Assembly: GCF_003350925.1 (NCBI RefSeq)
Contig: NZ_KZ857185.1
Span: 61,828-125,827, forward strand
Length of the DNA stretch: 64,000 nt
Reading direction: 5' to 3'
From: Dyella tabacisoli
GTDB lineage: Bacteria; Pseudomonadota; Gammaproteobacteria; Xanthomonadales; Rhodanobacteraceae
The notes under the pieces are model-generated. The model was not told where the DNA came from, ran no database searches, and saw nothing but the letters and a program-made list of their open reading frames with translations. Below, one piece after another: positions 1-9,410 of this stretch. The first letter of the stretch is position 1; every line of letters starts with the position of its first letter. A program made the translations under genes and the position numbers.

Positions 1-121
1 CCAGCGACGACTTGCCTGAGCCCGACAGGCCGGTGATGACGATCAGCCGGTCGCGGGGTAGGTCCAGATCGATGTTTTTAAGGTTATGCGTGCGTGCGCC
101 GCGGATGCGGATGGTGTCCAT
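1..121 (-). CDS. uvrA: UvrA excinuclease ABC subunit A, N-terminal fragment
   Basis: Only the first 40 codons are inside the window; the gene continues beyond the left edge. Read on the minus strand from the ATG at 121, the protein begins [19 protein letters not shown] and reaches a Walker A motif, GLSGSGKSS, at about residues 31–39. This is the standard opening of UvrA, the ATPase that recognises DNA damage in nucleotide excision repair. The gene is divergent from the exported DUF2059 protein, with about 140 bp between the two starts. I saw no obvious LexA-type palindrome in that gap. The match is specific to UvrA because the [17 protein letters not shown] stretch is a family signature. Confidence 0.93.
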   Translation of the reverse strand, partial: MDTIRIRGARTHNLKNIDLDLPRDRLIVITGLSGSGKSSL

Positions 122-260
122 AACGCCTGGGGACGGGGGAAAAGTGAACTATACCAAACTAGACAGGTTACTTATTGCCCGGTGTCAGGAAAGTTTGTCT
201 ATCGCGGGTATGGCTTAATAAGCCCGCAGCCACCTGGGCTGCGATAACTAAAGGATAGTT

Positions 261-791
261 ATGACCATCCACCCATGGACCAAATACGGTGCCGGCTTGA
301 TGCTGGCGGTGTGTGCCGGGCAGGCGATAGCGGCACAGCCTAGCGAAGATCAGGTGCGTCAGCTCATGGATGCGGTTGGCGTGGGCAAGATGCTCAGTCA
401 GATGAATGGCCGCATGGCCACCATCATGCAGCAGTCCTTGCCCTGCGTGCCGGGCAGCTACTGGCAAGGCTTTGTCGACGCCAATGGCACCCAGCAATTG
501 ATCGGCCGCATGATTCCCATTTATCAGCGTAACTTTACCGCCGAGGATGTCGACGGCTTGCTGAAGTTCTATCGCTCGCCGCTGGGTCAAAAGGTCATCG
601 CCAAAATGCCCGAGACCATGGCCGAGGGCATGCAGGTGGGTAACCAATGGGGCCAGGAGCGCGGCAAGGAGATGATTCTGCAGTTGCAGCAAAAGGGTAC
701 ACTCGGCGCTGATGGCCGTTGCCCGGCAACGGCTGCGCCAGCCAATACCCAGCCGCAAAAGCCAGCCGCACCAGCCAAAGGTAAGCGTTAA
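261..791 (+). CDS. Exported DUF2059-type protein
   Basis: This 176-residue protein has an N-terminal signal peptide (hydrophobic stretch GAGLMLAVCAGQAIA, probable cleavage after AIAA near residue 25). A helical domain follows with the FTAEDVDGLLKFYRSPLGQKVIAKMPE pattern, split here at about residues 93–119. Sequences of the form 'FT..E...ll.FY.SP.Gqk...K.P.' are typical of DUF2059, a periplasmic family of unknown function. The C-terminus is an Ala/Pro/Lys-rich tail (about residues 155–176), probably disordered. A ribosome-binding sequence (AAAGGA) lies just upstream of the ATG. It stands alone between uvrA and the ribosomal-protein operon. Confidence 0.75.
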   Translation: MTIHPWTKYGAGLMLAVCAGQAIAAQPSEDQVRQLMDAVGVGKMLSQMNGRMATIMQQSLPCVPGSYWQGFVDANGTQQLIGRMIPIYQRNFTAEDVDGLLKFYRSPLGQKVIAKMPETMAEGMQVGNQWGQERGKEMILQLQQKGTLGADGRCPATAAPANTQPQKPAAPAKGKR

Positions 792-859
792 GATATTGTT
801 CTAAGGCAGGTTTTTCGGGCGGTCGAGGCCAGATGGCCTGTACTGGCATTGGTCAGGAT

Positions 860-889
860 TTGACCAGCTTGGCTGTGGGTCGTTATACT
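860..889 (+). promoter_or_regulatory. Probable sigma-70 promoter for rplU-rpmA
   Basis: TTGACC (860–865) and TATACT (884–889) are near-consensus -35 and -10 boxes separated by 18 bp, about 68 bp upstream of rplU. The strong match fits a highly expressed ribosomal-protein operon. Confidence 0.7.
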
Positions 890-957
890 CCCGCGTTCGT
901 TTTGGCCTGATTGGCTGAGCGAACCCCAAGAGAATAACGACAGAAGGGATATTCCCA

Positions 958-1272
958 ATGAGCTATGCAGTCATTAAAACCGGCGGCAAGCAGTACCGCG
1001 TTCAGCAGGGCGATGTCCTGCGCGTGGAGCTGCTCGAAGCCGAAGAAGGCGCCAACGTGAGTTTTGACCAGGTGCTGCTGGTCGGTTCCGGTGAGTCGAT
1101 CACCGTGGGCGCGCCGGTTGTGGCCGGTGCCACCGTCAGCGCCACTGTGCGTAAGCACGGCCGTGCCGATAAAATCCGCATCATCAAGTTCCGTCGCCGC
1201 AAGCACCACAAAAAGCAGCAGGGACATCGTCAGCACTTCACCGAAATCGAGATCACAGGCATCAACGCCTGA
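958..1272 (+). CDS. rplU: 50S ribosomal protein L21
   Basis: This 104-residue protein, of normal family length, begins [16 protein letters not shown], the classic bL21 N-terminus. It has the basic [15 protein letters not shown] segment near residues 82–96, which contacts 23S rRNA. It is followed 19 bp later by rpmA (L27), the universal rplU-rpmA-obg arrangement. A strong promoter lies upstream. Confidence 0.98.
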   Translation: MSYAVIKTGGKQYRVQQGDVLRVELLEAEEGANVSFDQVLLVGSGESITVGAPVVAGATVSATVRKHGRADKIRIIKFRRRKHHKKQQGHRQHFTEIEITGINA

Positions 1273-1291
1273 GTAACTGGAGCAAACAGTC

Positions 1292-1549
1292 ATGGCACAT
1301 AAAAAAGGCGTAGGTTCCAGCCGCAACGGTCGCGATTCCAACCCGAAATACCTGGGCGTGAAGATCTACGGCGGCCAGGCTATCGAAGCCGGCAACATCA
1401 TCGTGCGTCAGCGCGGCACCCAGTTCCATCCGGGTACGGGCGTTGGCCTGGGTCGCGATCACACGTTGTTCGCCTTGGTCGACGGTACCGTCGAATTCAA
1501 GCGTCGCGGTGAGAAGAACCGTAGGTTCGTCAGCGTCGTCAAGGCCTAA
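1292..1549 (+). CDS. rpmA: 50S ribosomal protein L27
   Basis: This 85-residue protein begins [16 protein letters not shown] and contains the conserved QRGTQFHPG block at about residues 40–48. The N-terminal tail of L27 reaches the peptidyl-transferase centre. It is co-transcribed with rplU and is closed by a clear terminator at 1573–1597. The AHKKG start shows the protein is not made with the processed N-terminal extension seen in Firmicutes. Confidence 0.98.
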   Translation: MAHKKGVGSSRNGRDSNPKYLGVKIYGGQAIEAGNIIVRQRGTQFHPGTGVGLGRDHTLFALVDGTVEFKRRGEKNRRFVSVVKA

Positions 1550-1572
1550 GCCTGGTCGATGTTGTATCGAAG

Positions 1573-1597
1573 GCCCCGCTTCGGCGGGGCTTTTCGT
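1573..1597 (+). terminator. Rho-independent terminator after rpmA
   Basis: A GCCCCGC stem, a TTCG tetraloop and the matching GCGGGGC are followed by TTTTC. This is a canonical intrinsic terminator 24 bp after the rpmA stop. It implies that obgE has its own promoter or receives only read-through. Confidence 0.88.
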
Positions 1598-1723
1598 TTG
1601 TTCGGGGCGGCGATGGAGCCGCGGGAATCGGCCATGGGTAAACCCCCGGCCTGTACTCCCGTACCATGTCCAAGCTTGCAATTCCCCGATGTGCTATTCC
1701 CGATTCACTATGCACTGGCCTAA

Positions 1724-2806
<1,083 letters not shown>

Positions 2807-2840
2807 GCCGCAGGTAAGACAAGTATTTAGCCGTCCCAAA

Positions 2841-2872
2841 AACCTCCCCTGGAAACAGGGGAGGTTTTTTTT
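2841..2872. terminator. Bidirectional terminator between obgE and the TonB receptor gene
   Basis: AACCTCCCCT and AGGGGAGGTT form a 10-bp stem with a 6-nt loop. It has an A-run on the left and a T-run (to 2872) on the right, so it can end both obgE (+) and the converging TonB receptor gene (-). Confidence 0.88.
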
Positions 2873-2875
2873 GGA

Positions 2876-5800
2876 TCAGTTGTACTGCCAGCGGAACACC
2901 AGCATGGTCGAACGCGGCGCCTGGAACAGGTTGGGCGTCATATAGGTCGGCGACGGCGTCGGGTCGTTGACGTTGGCGTTGTAGACCTGGTTTTTCTGCA
3001 GCACGGCGTTGCGGTTGAAGACATTGGTCATCTTCAAATCCAGGCTGAGGCTATTGCTTGCGAGCTTCCAGTCGTAGCCGATATCCATGTCCAACTGATC
3101 CCAGAACCCGGTTTTGCCGGCGTGACCGCGCGAGATCAGGCGGTTGCCGCAGTAGTAGCTGTCCTGCGAATTGCCGTTGGCCGAAAGACGACCGTCGTCA
3201 GGATAGGGATAGTTGCTGTAGCAGCTAAGCGGGACGCCGGACGACGCAGTAAACATGCCGCCCAGGCGCAGGCCGTACGAGAACCGGTAATAGCCATTGA
3301 TCTTGAGCGTGTTCTTCGCATCCGACTGCAAATTGCCGCCAGCGCCGTCGAGGAAGGCGGGCGCCTGCCAACTCTGGTCATAGCCGTTGCTCCAGACGTT
3401 GCTGTTGGCCGAACCGGTGGCGTTGACGGCGCCGGTGGTGTTGCCGAACAGATGCCGCCAGGTATAGGAGACATCCAGGAACCATGGCTCTTCGGCGGTG
3501 GCTGCGTGATCGAGGGTAAAGGTCAGTTGATAGGTTTTGCGCTCTGGCTTGGGCATGCCCAGGTAACTATTGGGGATGACCACCCGCTGCAGCGCGCCGC
3601 CGGGACCCGACGGCAAGGTGAGGTCGAGCGACTTGCCTGGATTGTAGAGATAGCCCAATCCATTAGCCGGGAGCTGATAGTTATAGCCATTGGCGCTCAG
3701 GTAGTTATTGACCAGCGTGGCGCCGTTCCAATATTCCATCAGATTACGCAGCTTGCTCACGTAGAACGTGGCACCGGCGGTCCAACTGTTATGGAACTGC
3801 TGCAGGGCGTAGATCGACGCACTGTCCTGATAGCTGGGCCTGATGTTGTGCGAAACCTGGCCATCCACCGTGGCCGGCAGATTGCCGACGACACCGGTAG
3901 GTGCGCCGGCCTGCTGCAGGTTCTGTGGGAGATAGCCATGGTCGGCGCAATTGGCGCTGGCACAGTTGTAGGTGTAGTAGTACATCTGCGAGATATAAGC
4001 CGCACCCGCCAGATCGTTGTAGTTGACGCCGAGTCCTTCTGCGTAACGCCCCAGGGTTGCGCCGATCTTCAGGCTGCTGTCGCCATGCACGTCCCAGGAC
4101 ACGCCAAAGCGCGGCGAATTGTAGGGCATGCGCAAATAGGTCTGTCCGGTGTCGAGCTTGGACACATAGGTGTCGTGGCGTAGTCCGGCATAGAGCAGCA
4201 CGTTATTGCTGACCTGCCAGGTATCGTCGAGATAGATGCTTTTGTTGATATTGCGATTGACGTCGTTTTGATAGGAGATCGCCGAAGACACGTACGGTGT
4301 GCCGTTGGCCAGCAAGGCGCCATTAGGCAGCGCGCAACTGCCTTGGCCAGGAGGGCAGTTGTTGATGTTGTATGCCCAGGCACCCAGAGGATTGGTGTTG
4401 GTGACGATAGTGGCGACGTAGTTGTAGTGGTCTAGGCCGAAGCTCAAATGATGCTGTTCGACCGGGTACCAGTCGAAATCCAGCCGATAGCCCTTTTTGT
4501 CGTAGACGAAAGGCGAGTTCACGGTGGCCGGCCCGGTACCTCCCGGCGGGACCACTATTTTCTGAGTAGCTGGGTCAAAGTACGACACGGAGGGCAGGCT
4601 GCCACCTTGATCGTCGCTCAATGTATGGGTGTAGTAACGCGTACGCAGATAGCCGTACATCGCCGACATGCTGAGCGTATCGGTAATCTTGCCGGTGTAA
4701 TTGAGCACGCTCAGCCATTCGTTATTGATGCCATGGCTGTAGTTGTATGGCGTAGCGCTGGCGCTGCCGGGGTTATACGGATCGCTGAGTGCGTACTGGG
4801 TGTGGCGACTATTGTCGTTCTCCCGGTATAGCAGCCAGTCCAGCGTGTGATCCTTGTTGATATTCCAGGTCAGGTTAATCAGGCCGCCATGCGAGGGGTT
4901 CTGATTGAACACATCCTTGGTGGTGCCGCTGTTCTGGTCATAGGTGGTTTGCGGAGAGCCGCCCTTGTTGGTGAACAAGGCGTAATAAAACAGTTGATCC
5001 TTCAGGATCGGGCCGGAAGACCATAGGTTATTGGTGATCTGACTCTGCGTATGAGTCGCCGAGCTGAAGATGTTGTACTTCGACGTGTCTTCTTTATTGC
5101 GCGCATTGGGCGCATTCGGGTTTAACCAAGACGAGGTCGGTGGGGTGAAATAAATGCTGCCGCCCACTTTGAAGATGTTGCTGCCTTGCTTGATCGTGCC
5201 GGAGGTAACGCCGCCGGTGGTGCTGCCGTATTGCACGCCATAGCCCGTGCTCTTGATTTGGATGGTGCTAATGGCTTCGTCCGGCACGCCGGTAGGTTGC
5301 AGCATGTTCGAGCCGTTGGTGGTGTCGAACTGGTTGATGTAATAGCGGTTCTCGTCGGGTGCGGCACCGTTGAACTGCACAAAACCACCTGAGTAGCCTT
5401 GCGCGCTGCCGAGTTTGCCGGCGGCGCTTACGTTGGATTGCAGGGTGGCAATGCCTTCAAGATTGCGCGCCGAAACGGGCAGGTTGTTGACGTCGCTGAG
5501 ATTCCAGATCTGGGTGTTTTCCACCGTGCTTACGTCGATCGTATTCACCGACGTGGTGGTGCTGCTGACCGAGATGACATCCAGATTCTTGGCGTTGACC
5601 TCTGCTGCGGAAGGGGTATTGGTCGCTGCCGCAAAAACCGCGGGCGAGGCGGCGCCTGCGCGCACACTGAGCGCCTGCTCGGCGGTAGCGCTGCCATTTC
5701 TAATTAGCTGCACGGTATAGGTGCCCGGCGCCAGATTACTGACGTTGTAGTAACCGGTCTTATCGGGCGTCAGCGTGTTTTCATAGCCGGTAGCGGGGTT

Positions 5801-5989
5801 CTTTACCACCACGGTGACACCTTGCGCATCTTTCAATTTGCCGTAGATGCCGCCGGTCATCGATTGCGCCCATAGCGGGGACGTGCAAAGCAGTGAAAGC
5901 AATACCAGGCTGATTCGTGTGTGGCGAAACCCGTTTCGGCCTGATCGGCTCTCGTTACATGGATTCGACTTCGTGGTGTGTGTACGCAT
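2876..5989 (-). CDS. Oar-type TonB-dependent outer-membrane receptor
   Basis: This 1037-residue protein has a signal peptide ending near ...SPLWAQ (residue 42). Next comes a carboxypeptidase-regulatory-like beta-sandwich (GGIYGKLKDAQGVTVVVKNPATGY, in part, then the NVSNLAPGTYTVQL region). A TonB plug (about 135–260, with VNNLPVSARNLEGIATL) and a large aromatic-rich barrel follow. This layout is that of Oar/CarboxypepD_reg receptors, common in Xanthomonadales for uptake of glycans or peptides. A strong Shine-Dalgarno, GGAGGGG, precedes the ATG. It lies 122 bp downstream of a secreted hexosaminidase on the same strand, so an N-acetylhexosamine oligosaccharide substrate is a reasonable guess. 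The substrate cannot be read from the sequence. Confidence 0.85.
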   Translation of the reverse strand: MRTHTTKSNPCNESRSGRNGFRHTRISLVLLSLLCTSPLWAQSMTGGIYGKLKDAQGVTVVVKNPATGYENTLTPDKTGYYNVSNLAPGTYTVQLIRNGSATAEQALSVRAGAASPAVFAAATNTPSAAEVNAKNLDVISVSSTTTSVNTIDVSTVENTQIWNLSDVNNLPVSARNLEGIATLQSNVSAAGKLGSAQGYSGGFVQFNGAAPDENRYYINQFDTTNGSNMLQPTGVPDEAISTIQIKSTGYGVQYGSTTGGVTSGTIKQGSNIFKVGGSIYFTPPTSSWLNPNAPNARNKEDTSKYNIFSSATHTQSQITNNLWSSGPILKDQLFYYALFTNKGGSPQTTYDQNSGTTKDVFNQNPSHGGLINLTWNINKDHTLDWLLYRENDNSRHTQYALSDPYNPGSASATPYNYSHGINNEWLSVLNYTGKITDTLSMSAMYGYLRTRYYTHTLSDDQGGSLPSVSYFDPATQKIVVPPGGTGPATVNSPFVYDKKGYRLDFDWYPVEQHHLSFGLDHYNYVATIVTNTNPLGAWAYNINNCPPGQGSCALPNGALLANGTPYVSSAISYQNDVNRNINKSIYLDDTWQVSNNVLLYAGLRHDTYVSKLDTGQTYLRMPYNSPRFGVSWDVHGDSSLKIGATLGRYAEGLGVNYNDLAGAAYISQMYYYTYNCASANCADHGYLPQNLQQAGAPTGVVGNLPATVDGQVSHNIRPSYQDSASIYALQQFHNSWTAGATFYVSKLRNLMEYWNGATLVNNYLSANGYNYQLPANGLGYLYNPGKSLDLTLPSGPGGALQRVVIPNSYLGMPKPERKTYQLTFTLDHAATAEEPWFLDVSYTWRHLFGNTTGAVNATGSANSNVWSNGYDQSWQAPAFLDGAGGNLQSDAKNTLKINGYYRFSYGLRLGGMFTASSGVPLSCYSNYPYPDDGRLSANGNSQDSYYCGNRLISRGHAGKTGFWDQLDMDIGYDWKLASNSLSLDLKMTNVFNRNAVLQKNQVYNANVNDPTPSPTYMTPNLFQAPRSTMLVFRWQYN

Positions 5990-6013
5990 GGACCCCTCCG
6001 GCGTTGAAAAGAG

Positions 6014-6076
6014 AAAACATCTGAATGTTTTGTTGTTGGGATGCTTGATGCTGGCTCGATGTATTCGAGCTCGAAT
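6014..6076. promoter_or_regulatory. Two inverted repeats upstream of the TonB receptor gene
   Basis: The 122-bp gap between the hexosaminidase gene and the receptor gene contains two inverted repeats. One is at 6014–6031 (AAAACAT, 4-nt spacer, ATGTTTT). The other is a perfect 14-bp palindrome at 6063–6076 (ATTCGAG/CTCGAAT). Either could be an operator or an mRNA hairpin that sets the expression ratio of the two genes. Confidence 0.4.
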
Positions 6077-6111
6077 GATTCTTATGAGATGACTGCGGGC
6101 TTGATGTGACG

Positions 6112-8361
6112 TCAGTGCACGAGAATTTCGTCGGCGAACGTCCAGCTCTCGTTGTTATTGAATTTTCCGTAGCGGTCGGCGATGACACGGATAAATCGTG
6201 CAGTCAGCGGATGCTCGGCTGTGTATTCCACCCCGCGAATGGGCGAAGTGCTATCGGACGGAATCAGCGCCACATCGCTGGTGTATTGGCGCTGCCAGTG
6301 CCGGCCGTCGTCCGAGGTTTCAAACGTCACCCGTTTCGGCGGCCGTATCCATGAACTTTCTTGCTGCAAAAAGCCGATGCTGATCGAGTGGATGATGTGT
6401 GCCTGTTGCAGGTCGATCGTGGCGTCGAGATTCGCCCCTTGCCAGCCGAGCCATGTGCCGTCTTTGAAGTCATCGCTGCCGAGTACGCCATCGACCAGGG
6501 CGGTCGCGCTGTTCTTGCTATAGCGAGGGTGCGGCGGCGTAGCGAAGCGGATCGGCTTGCCCAGCGCGAGGTTCTGCACCAGGGTGAAGCTGTGCGCATG
6601 CTCGTAAGGGCGATCATGGCGAAAAGGCGCGATTTTCAGGACTCCGGGTGTGCGGATGTTGAGCTCATCGGTGAATGCCAGCGAGGTCTGATCTGGTGTA
6701 TCGCCGTTGATTGTGTAGTGGTTCTGCAGATCGTCGAAGCCGCGCCGTGCATGCAGGCGCCAGCCATCGCGCTGTGGGTTCAGGCTGGCCTCGTACTCGA
6801 CCAGATTCCTGTCTTCAGGGCCGTAGGCAATCTGCCAGGCATCAAGCTGGTGGTAATGCGCCTGTAGGCGGCGCCTGAAGTCGGCATAGGCTGCGTCGTC
6901 GCGCTTGCCGGCACTCCATAGCATCTCTGCAAATGCCTGCAGGCGCGGATACAGCTTGGCTTCGGCATTGAGCGGGTCGGCGCGCTCGCTCCACAGCGGG
7001 GCTTCGGCGCCCCATACCAGTTCGCGATGTGCGGCATAGGCAGGGTCGGCGAGGGGATCGGTGCGATAGACGTCTTCAAGCTTCAACTGCAGCAGCGGTG
7101 AGTCGAGATAGAACGGCCCCGCATTGATGATGCGATTGCCGTTGGCGAGCGCTTTGCGCCCTTCGGCTTCGCCGCGCCAGACTTCGATGACAGCGGACTG
7201 GTCCGCGCCGCCTTCGAGAATTTCGTCCCAGCCGATCATGGTCTTGCCCTTGCTGGCGAGATAACGCTGGATCCGCTTAACGAAATAGCTTTGCAGTCCT
7301 TCCTCGTCGCGCAAGCCTTCGCGACGCATCAGTTGCTGGCAGGGCGGGCAGTCTTTCCAGCGATCCTTGGGCGCTTCGTCACCGCCGATGTGTACATAAG
7401 GGGCAGGGAATAGCGCGGTTACTTCGTCCAGCACGTTTTGCAAGAAGGTGAAGGTGTACTCATTACCTACGCAGAGCACGTCTTTGAAAACGCCGCCTTC
7501 ACTGGGGATCTTGATCGGCTGTTTGGTGCAGGACAGTTCGGGATACGCGGCCAGTGCCGCTGAGGCGTGCCCTGGCATCTCTATTTCCGGTATCACCATC
7601 ACGCCACGCAAACGGGCGTATTCGACCACGTCGCGGATTTGCTCCTGGGTGTAGAAACCGCCGTAACGGCTGCTATCGGCTTCTGTGCGCCAGGCGCCGA
7701 CGTCGGTGAGTTTGGGGTATTGCTTGATCTCGATTCGCCAGCCCTGGTCTTCGGTGAGATGCCAGCGAAAGGTATTGAGCTTGTAATACGACAGCAGGTC
7801 GATTTGCTGCTTGATGAAGGGGACGGGGTAGAAATGGCGGCCCACATCGAGCATATGGCCGCGATAAGCGAAGGCGGGCGCATCTACGATGCGTACCGCT
7901 GGAATATTTACGTGCGCGTCGTCGGCTTTATCCGCGGTGGTCTTGTCCGGCGCGGGTGGCAGCAACTGACGTAAGGTCTGTACGCCCCAGAACAGGCCCT
8001 TGTCGCTGGAGGCTGCAAGCTTGACGTACGCCGGCGTTACCGTGAGCCGATACGCCTCATCGCCCTGTATGCCTGGATCGAGCTCCAGTTCGATCGAGGT
8101 GCTCGTGGGTGGTTGCTTATCCGATAGGGTGATGCCGCTTTGCTCGGCAATCGACGCGCGTAAGAAAGCGGCAATTTCTTGTGAGCGCGTATCTTTTGGC
8201 GCATGGATCCGCGTATGCCGGTCCAGTACGAAATGCCCTTGTTGGGATTCAAGCTGCTGCGGCCTCGGAATGATCGAGACCTGGGCATGGGCGAACGTGA
8301 CCGCCAACAGCGCAAAGCTGCCGAGCAGTGATCGAAGATTTTTCGACAATGTCACATTCAT
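6112..8361 (-). CDS. Secreted beta-N-acetylhexosaminidase (GH20)
   Basis: This 749-residue enzyme removes terminal N-acetylglucosamine or N-acetylgalactosamine residues from glycans. A signal peptide (residues 1–26, ending FAHA) is followed by the GH20b beta-alpha domain. The catalytic barrel contains YRGHMLDVGRHFYP (about 166–179), PEIEMPGHASA (about 258–268) and the catalytic HIGGDE at 324–329, where D328/E329 are the expected acid pair. After residue 600 there is a discoidin-like stretch (VTFETSDDGRHWQ), probably a carbohydrate-binding beta-sandwich. The TonB receptor gene follows on the same strand and may be co-expressed. A perfect palindrome sits just before the start codon. Confidence 0.93.
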   Translation of the reverse strand: MNVTLSKNLRSLLGSFALLAVTFAHAQVSIIPRPQQLESQQGHFVLDRHTRIHAPKDTRSQEIAAFLRASIAEQSGITLSDKQPPTSTSIELELDPGIQGDEAYRLTVTPAYVKLAASSDKGLFWGVQTLRQLLPPAPDKTTADKADDAHVNIPAVRIVDAPAFAYRGHMLDVGRHFYPVPFIKQQIDLLSYYKLNTFRWHLTEDQGWRIEIKQYPKLTDVGAWRTEADSSRYGGFYTQEQIRDVVEYARLRGVMVIPEIEMPGHASAALAAYPELSCTKQPIKIPSEGGVFKDVLCVGNEYTFTFLQNVLDEVTALFPAPYVHIGGDEAPKDRWKDCPPCQQLMRREGLRDEEGLQSYFVKRIQRYLASKGKTMIGWDEILEGGADQSAVIEVWRGEAEGRKALANGNRIINAGPFYLDSPLLQLKLEDVYRTDPLADPAYAAHRELVWGAEAPLWSERADPLNAEAKLYPRLQAFAEMLWSAGKRDDAAYADFRRRLQAHYHQLDAWQIAYGPEDRNLVEYEASLNPQRDGWRLHARRGFDDLQNHYTINGDTPDQTSLAFTDELNIRTPGVLKIAPFRHDRPYEHAHSFTLVQNLALGKPIRFATPPHPRYSKNSATALVDGVLGSDDFKDGTWLGWQGANLDATIDLQQAHIIHSISIGFLQQESSWIRPPKRVTFETSDDGRHWQRQYTSDVALIPSDSTSPIRGVEYTAEHPLTARFIRVIADRYGKFNNNESWTFADEILVH

Positions 8362-8379
8362 TTAACGGGTAGCTGTTAT

Positions 8380-8405
8380 TGGAACGATCTAATTAGATCG
8401 TTCCA
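8380..8405. promoter_or_regulatory. Perfect 26-bp palindrome upstream of the hexosaminidase gene
   Basis: The half-site TGGAACGATCTAA is followed directly by its exact reverse complement, centred 31 bp upstream of the hexosaminidase ATG. The position and symmetry are those of an operator for a dimeric repressor (LacI- or GntR-type, for example one sensing amino sugars). No regulator gene is nearby, so the identity of the binding protein is unknown. Confidence 0.6.
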
Positions 8406-8504
8406 TATGCAACAACGCATCTTGCTAAGCAGCACGAAAAATCTTGCGATGCCGGTACTGACGGTCAATACGCCGGTTTGTCCGGGGTGAGTGCCGGGCA
8501 TAAG

Positions 8505-8567
8505 AAAGGCCGGCTTTGCCGGCCGGCCTTTTCTGTTGGGCAACAAAAAAAGCCGGCAATAGCCGGC
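8505..8567 (-). terminator. Double terminator downstream of rpsT
   Basis: Read on the minus strand, the first hairpin (8552–8567) is GCCGGC, a 4-nt loop and GCCGGC, followed by a run of seven or more T. A second GC-rich hairpin built from the same AAGGCCGGC sequence lies at 8505–8532. Both are correctly placed to terminate rpsT. Confidence 0.85.
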
Positions 8568-8600
8568 CTTTCTGTCAACCCGAATCGCGTACTAGCTGGC

Positions 8601-8864
8601 TTACGCCAGTTCGCGGATCTTCGCGTTGAGGCGGCTCTTATGGCGAGCAGCCTTGTTCTTGTGGATCAGGCCGCGGGCGGCGTAGCGATCCATGATCGGC
8701 TGAGCGACGGCAAAGGCTTCAACGGCAGCGGCCTTGTCCTTGACCTCAATGGCTTTGACGACCTTCTTGAGGGCGGTGCGCACCATGGAACGGGCGCTGA
8801 CGTTGCGCAGGCGGCGCTGCTCAGACTGGCGCGCACGCTTCTTCGCGGACTTGATGTTGGCCAA
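8601..8864 (-). CDS. rpsT: 30S ribosomal protein S20
   Basis: This 87-residue, Lys/Arg/Ala-rich helical protein begins [18 protein letters not shown], the standard bS20 N-terminus, and ends with the [16 protein letters not shown] block. It binds 16S rRNA early in 30S assembly. It is divergent from murJ, the usual neighbourhood in gammaproteobacteria. Terminators follow it. Confidence 0.98.
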   Translation of the reverse strand: MANIKSAKKRARQSEQRRLRNVSARSMVRTALKKVVKAIEVKDKAAAVEAFAVAQPIMDRYAARGLIHKNKAARHKSRLNAKIRELA

Positions 8865-9036
8865 GGTAGAACTCCGAAATCGCTAGGGTTGGAAAAAGGC
8901 GGTAATTATGCGGCTAATGCGCCGTCACGTCAACAGCTTAGCCGCGAATCGCAGGATTCTAAGCCGAATGTCACGCCAGTATACGCTGCATGGGCGAATG
9001 CCGCTCTATTGCCATATCAGAGCTGTCATATAGGCC

Positions 9037-9308
9037 TAAGAGCCTGTTCAAAGCCTCCCCGTAGCCCGCGTTGAGTTGCTGTGGCCGCCACGTGGTAGCG
9101 CGTGGCGCAGCGCCTGACTGGCCGTCAGGTCAAGCCGCGTGCTGGCGCGTGGCGGCCACAGCAGCTCAACCCTTCGGGCCGGGTCTGTTTGCGCGCAGGA
9201 CCGCGTTATCACTCAGTCGTGTACTGACGTACACTCCATCGTTCTTCCTTGTCCTGCGTGCAAACAGCTCCCGGCGCGGGCCACGGGGAGGCTTTGAACA
9301 GGCTCTTA
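9037..9308. repeat. 272-bp nested inverted-repeat element (MITE-like or structured intergenic element)
   Basis: The outer arms 9037–9070 and 9275–9308 are 34-bp inverted repeats with a single mismatch, both ending in TA at the outer edge (TAAGAGCCTGTTCAAAGCC...). Inside lie two further long hairpins: 9071–9092 pairs with 9148–9169 (GTGGCCGCCACG core), and 9186–9201 pairs with 9251–9266 (TTTGCGCGCAGGAC, one mismatch). The latter encloses a smaller hairpin at 9219–9234 (GTGTAC/GTACAC). Together they can fold as a three-armed structure. There is no credible gene inside. It fills most of the 546-bp rpsT–murJ gap; the rest shows nothing recognisable apart from rpsT and murJ leader sequence. Confidence 0.75.
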
Positions 9309-9410
9309 CGGCTGTCAAACTACGCCGCTCGCGAGAGCCGGCTTCGCCTGCGCTGCTTTTTGCGATGCTTGATTTTTAACCCCCTATCACCGGCAAAAGC
9401 GGCATAAAGC

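Noticed and set aside
3122..4183. Plus-strand open frame of 353 codons inside the TonB receptor gene
   Set aside because: Antisense shadow; the protein has no domain character and the minus-strand receptor is well supported.
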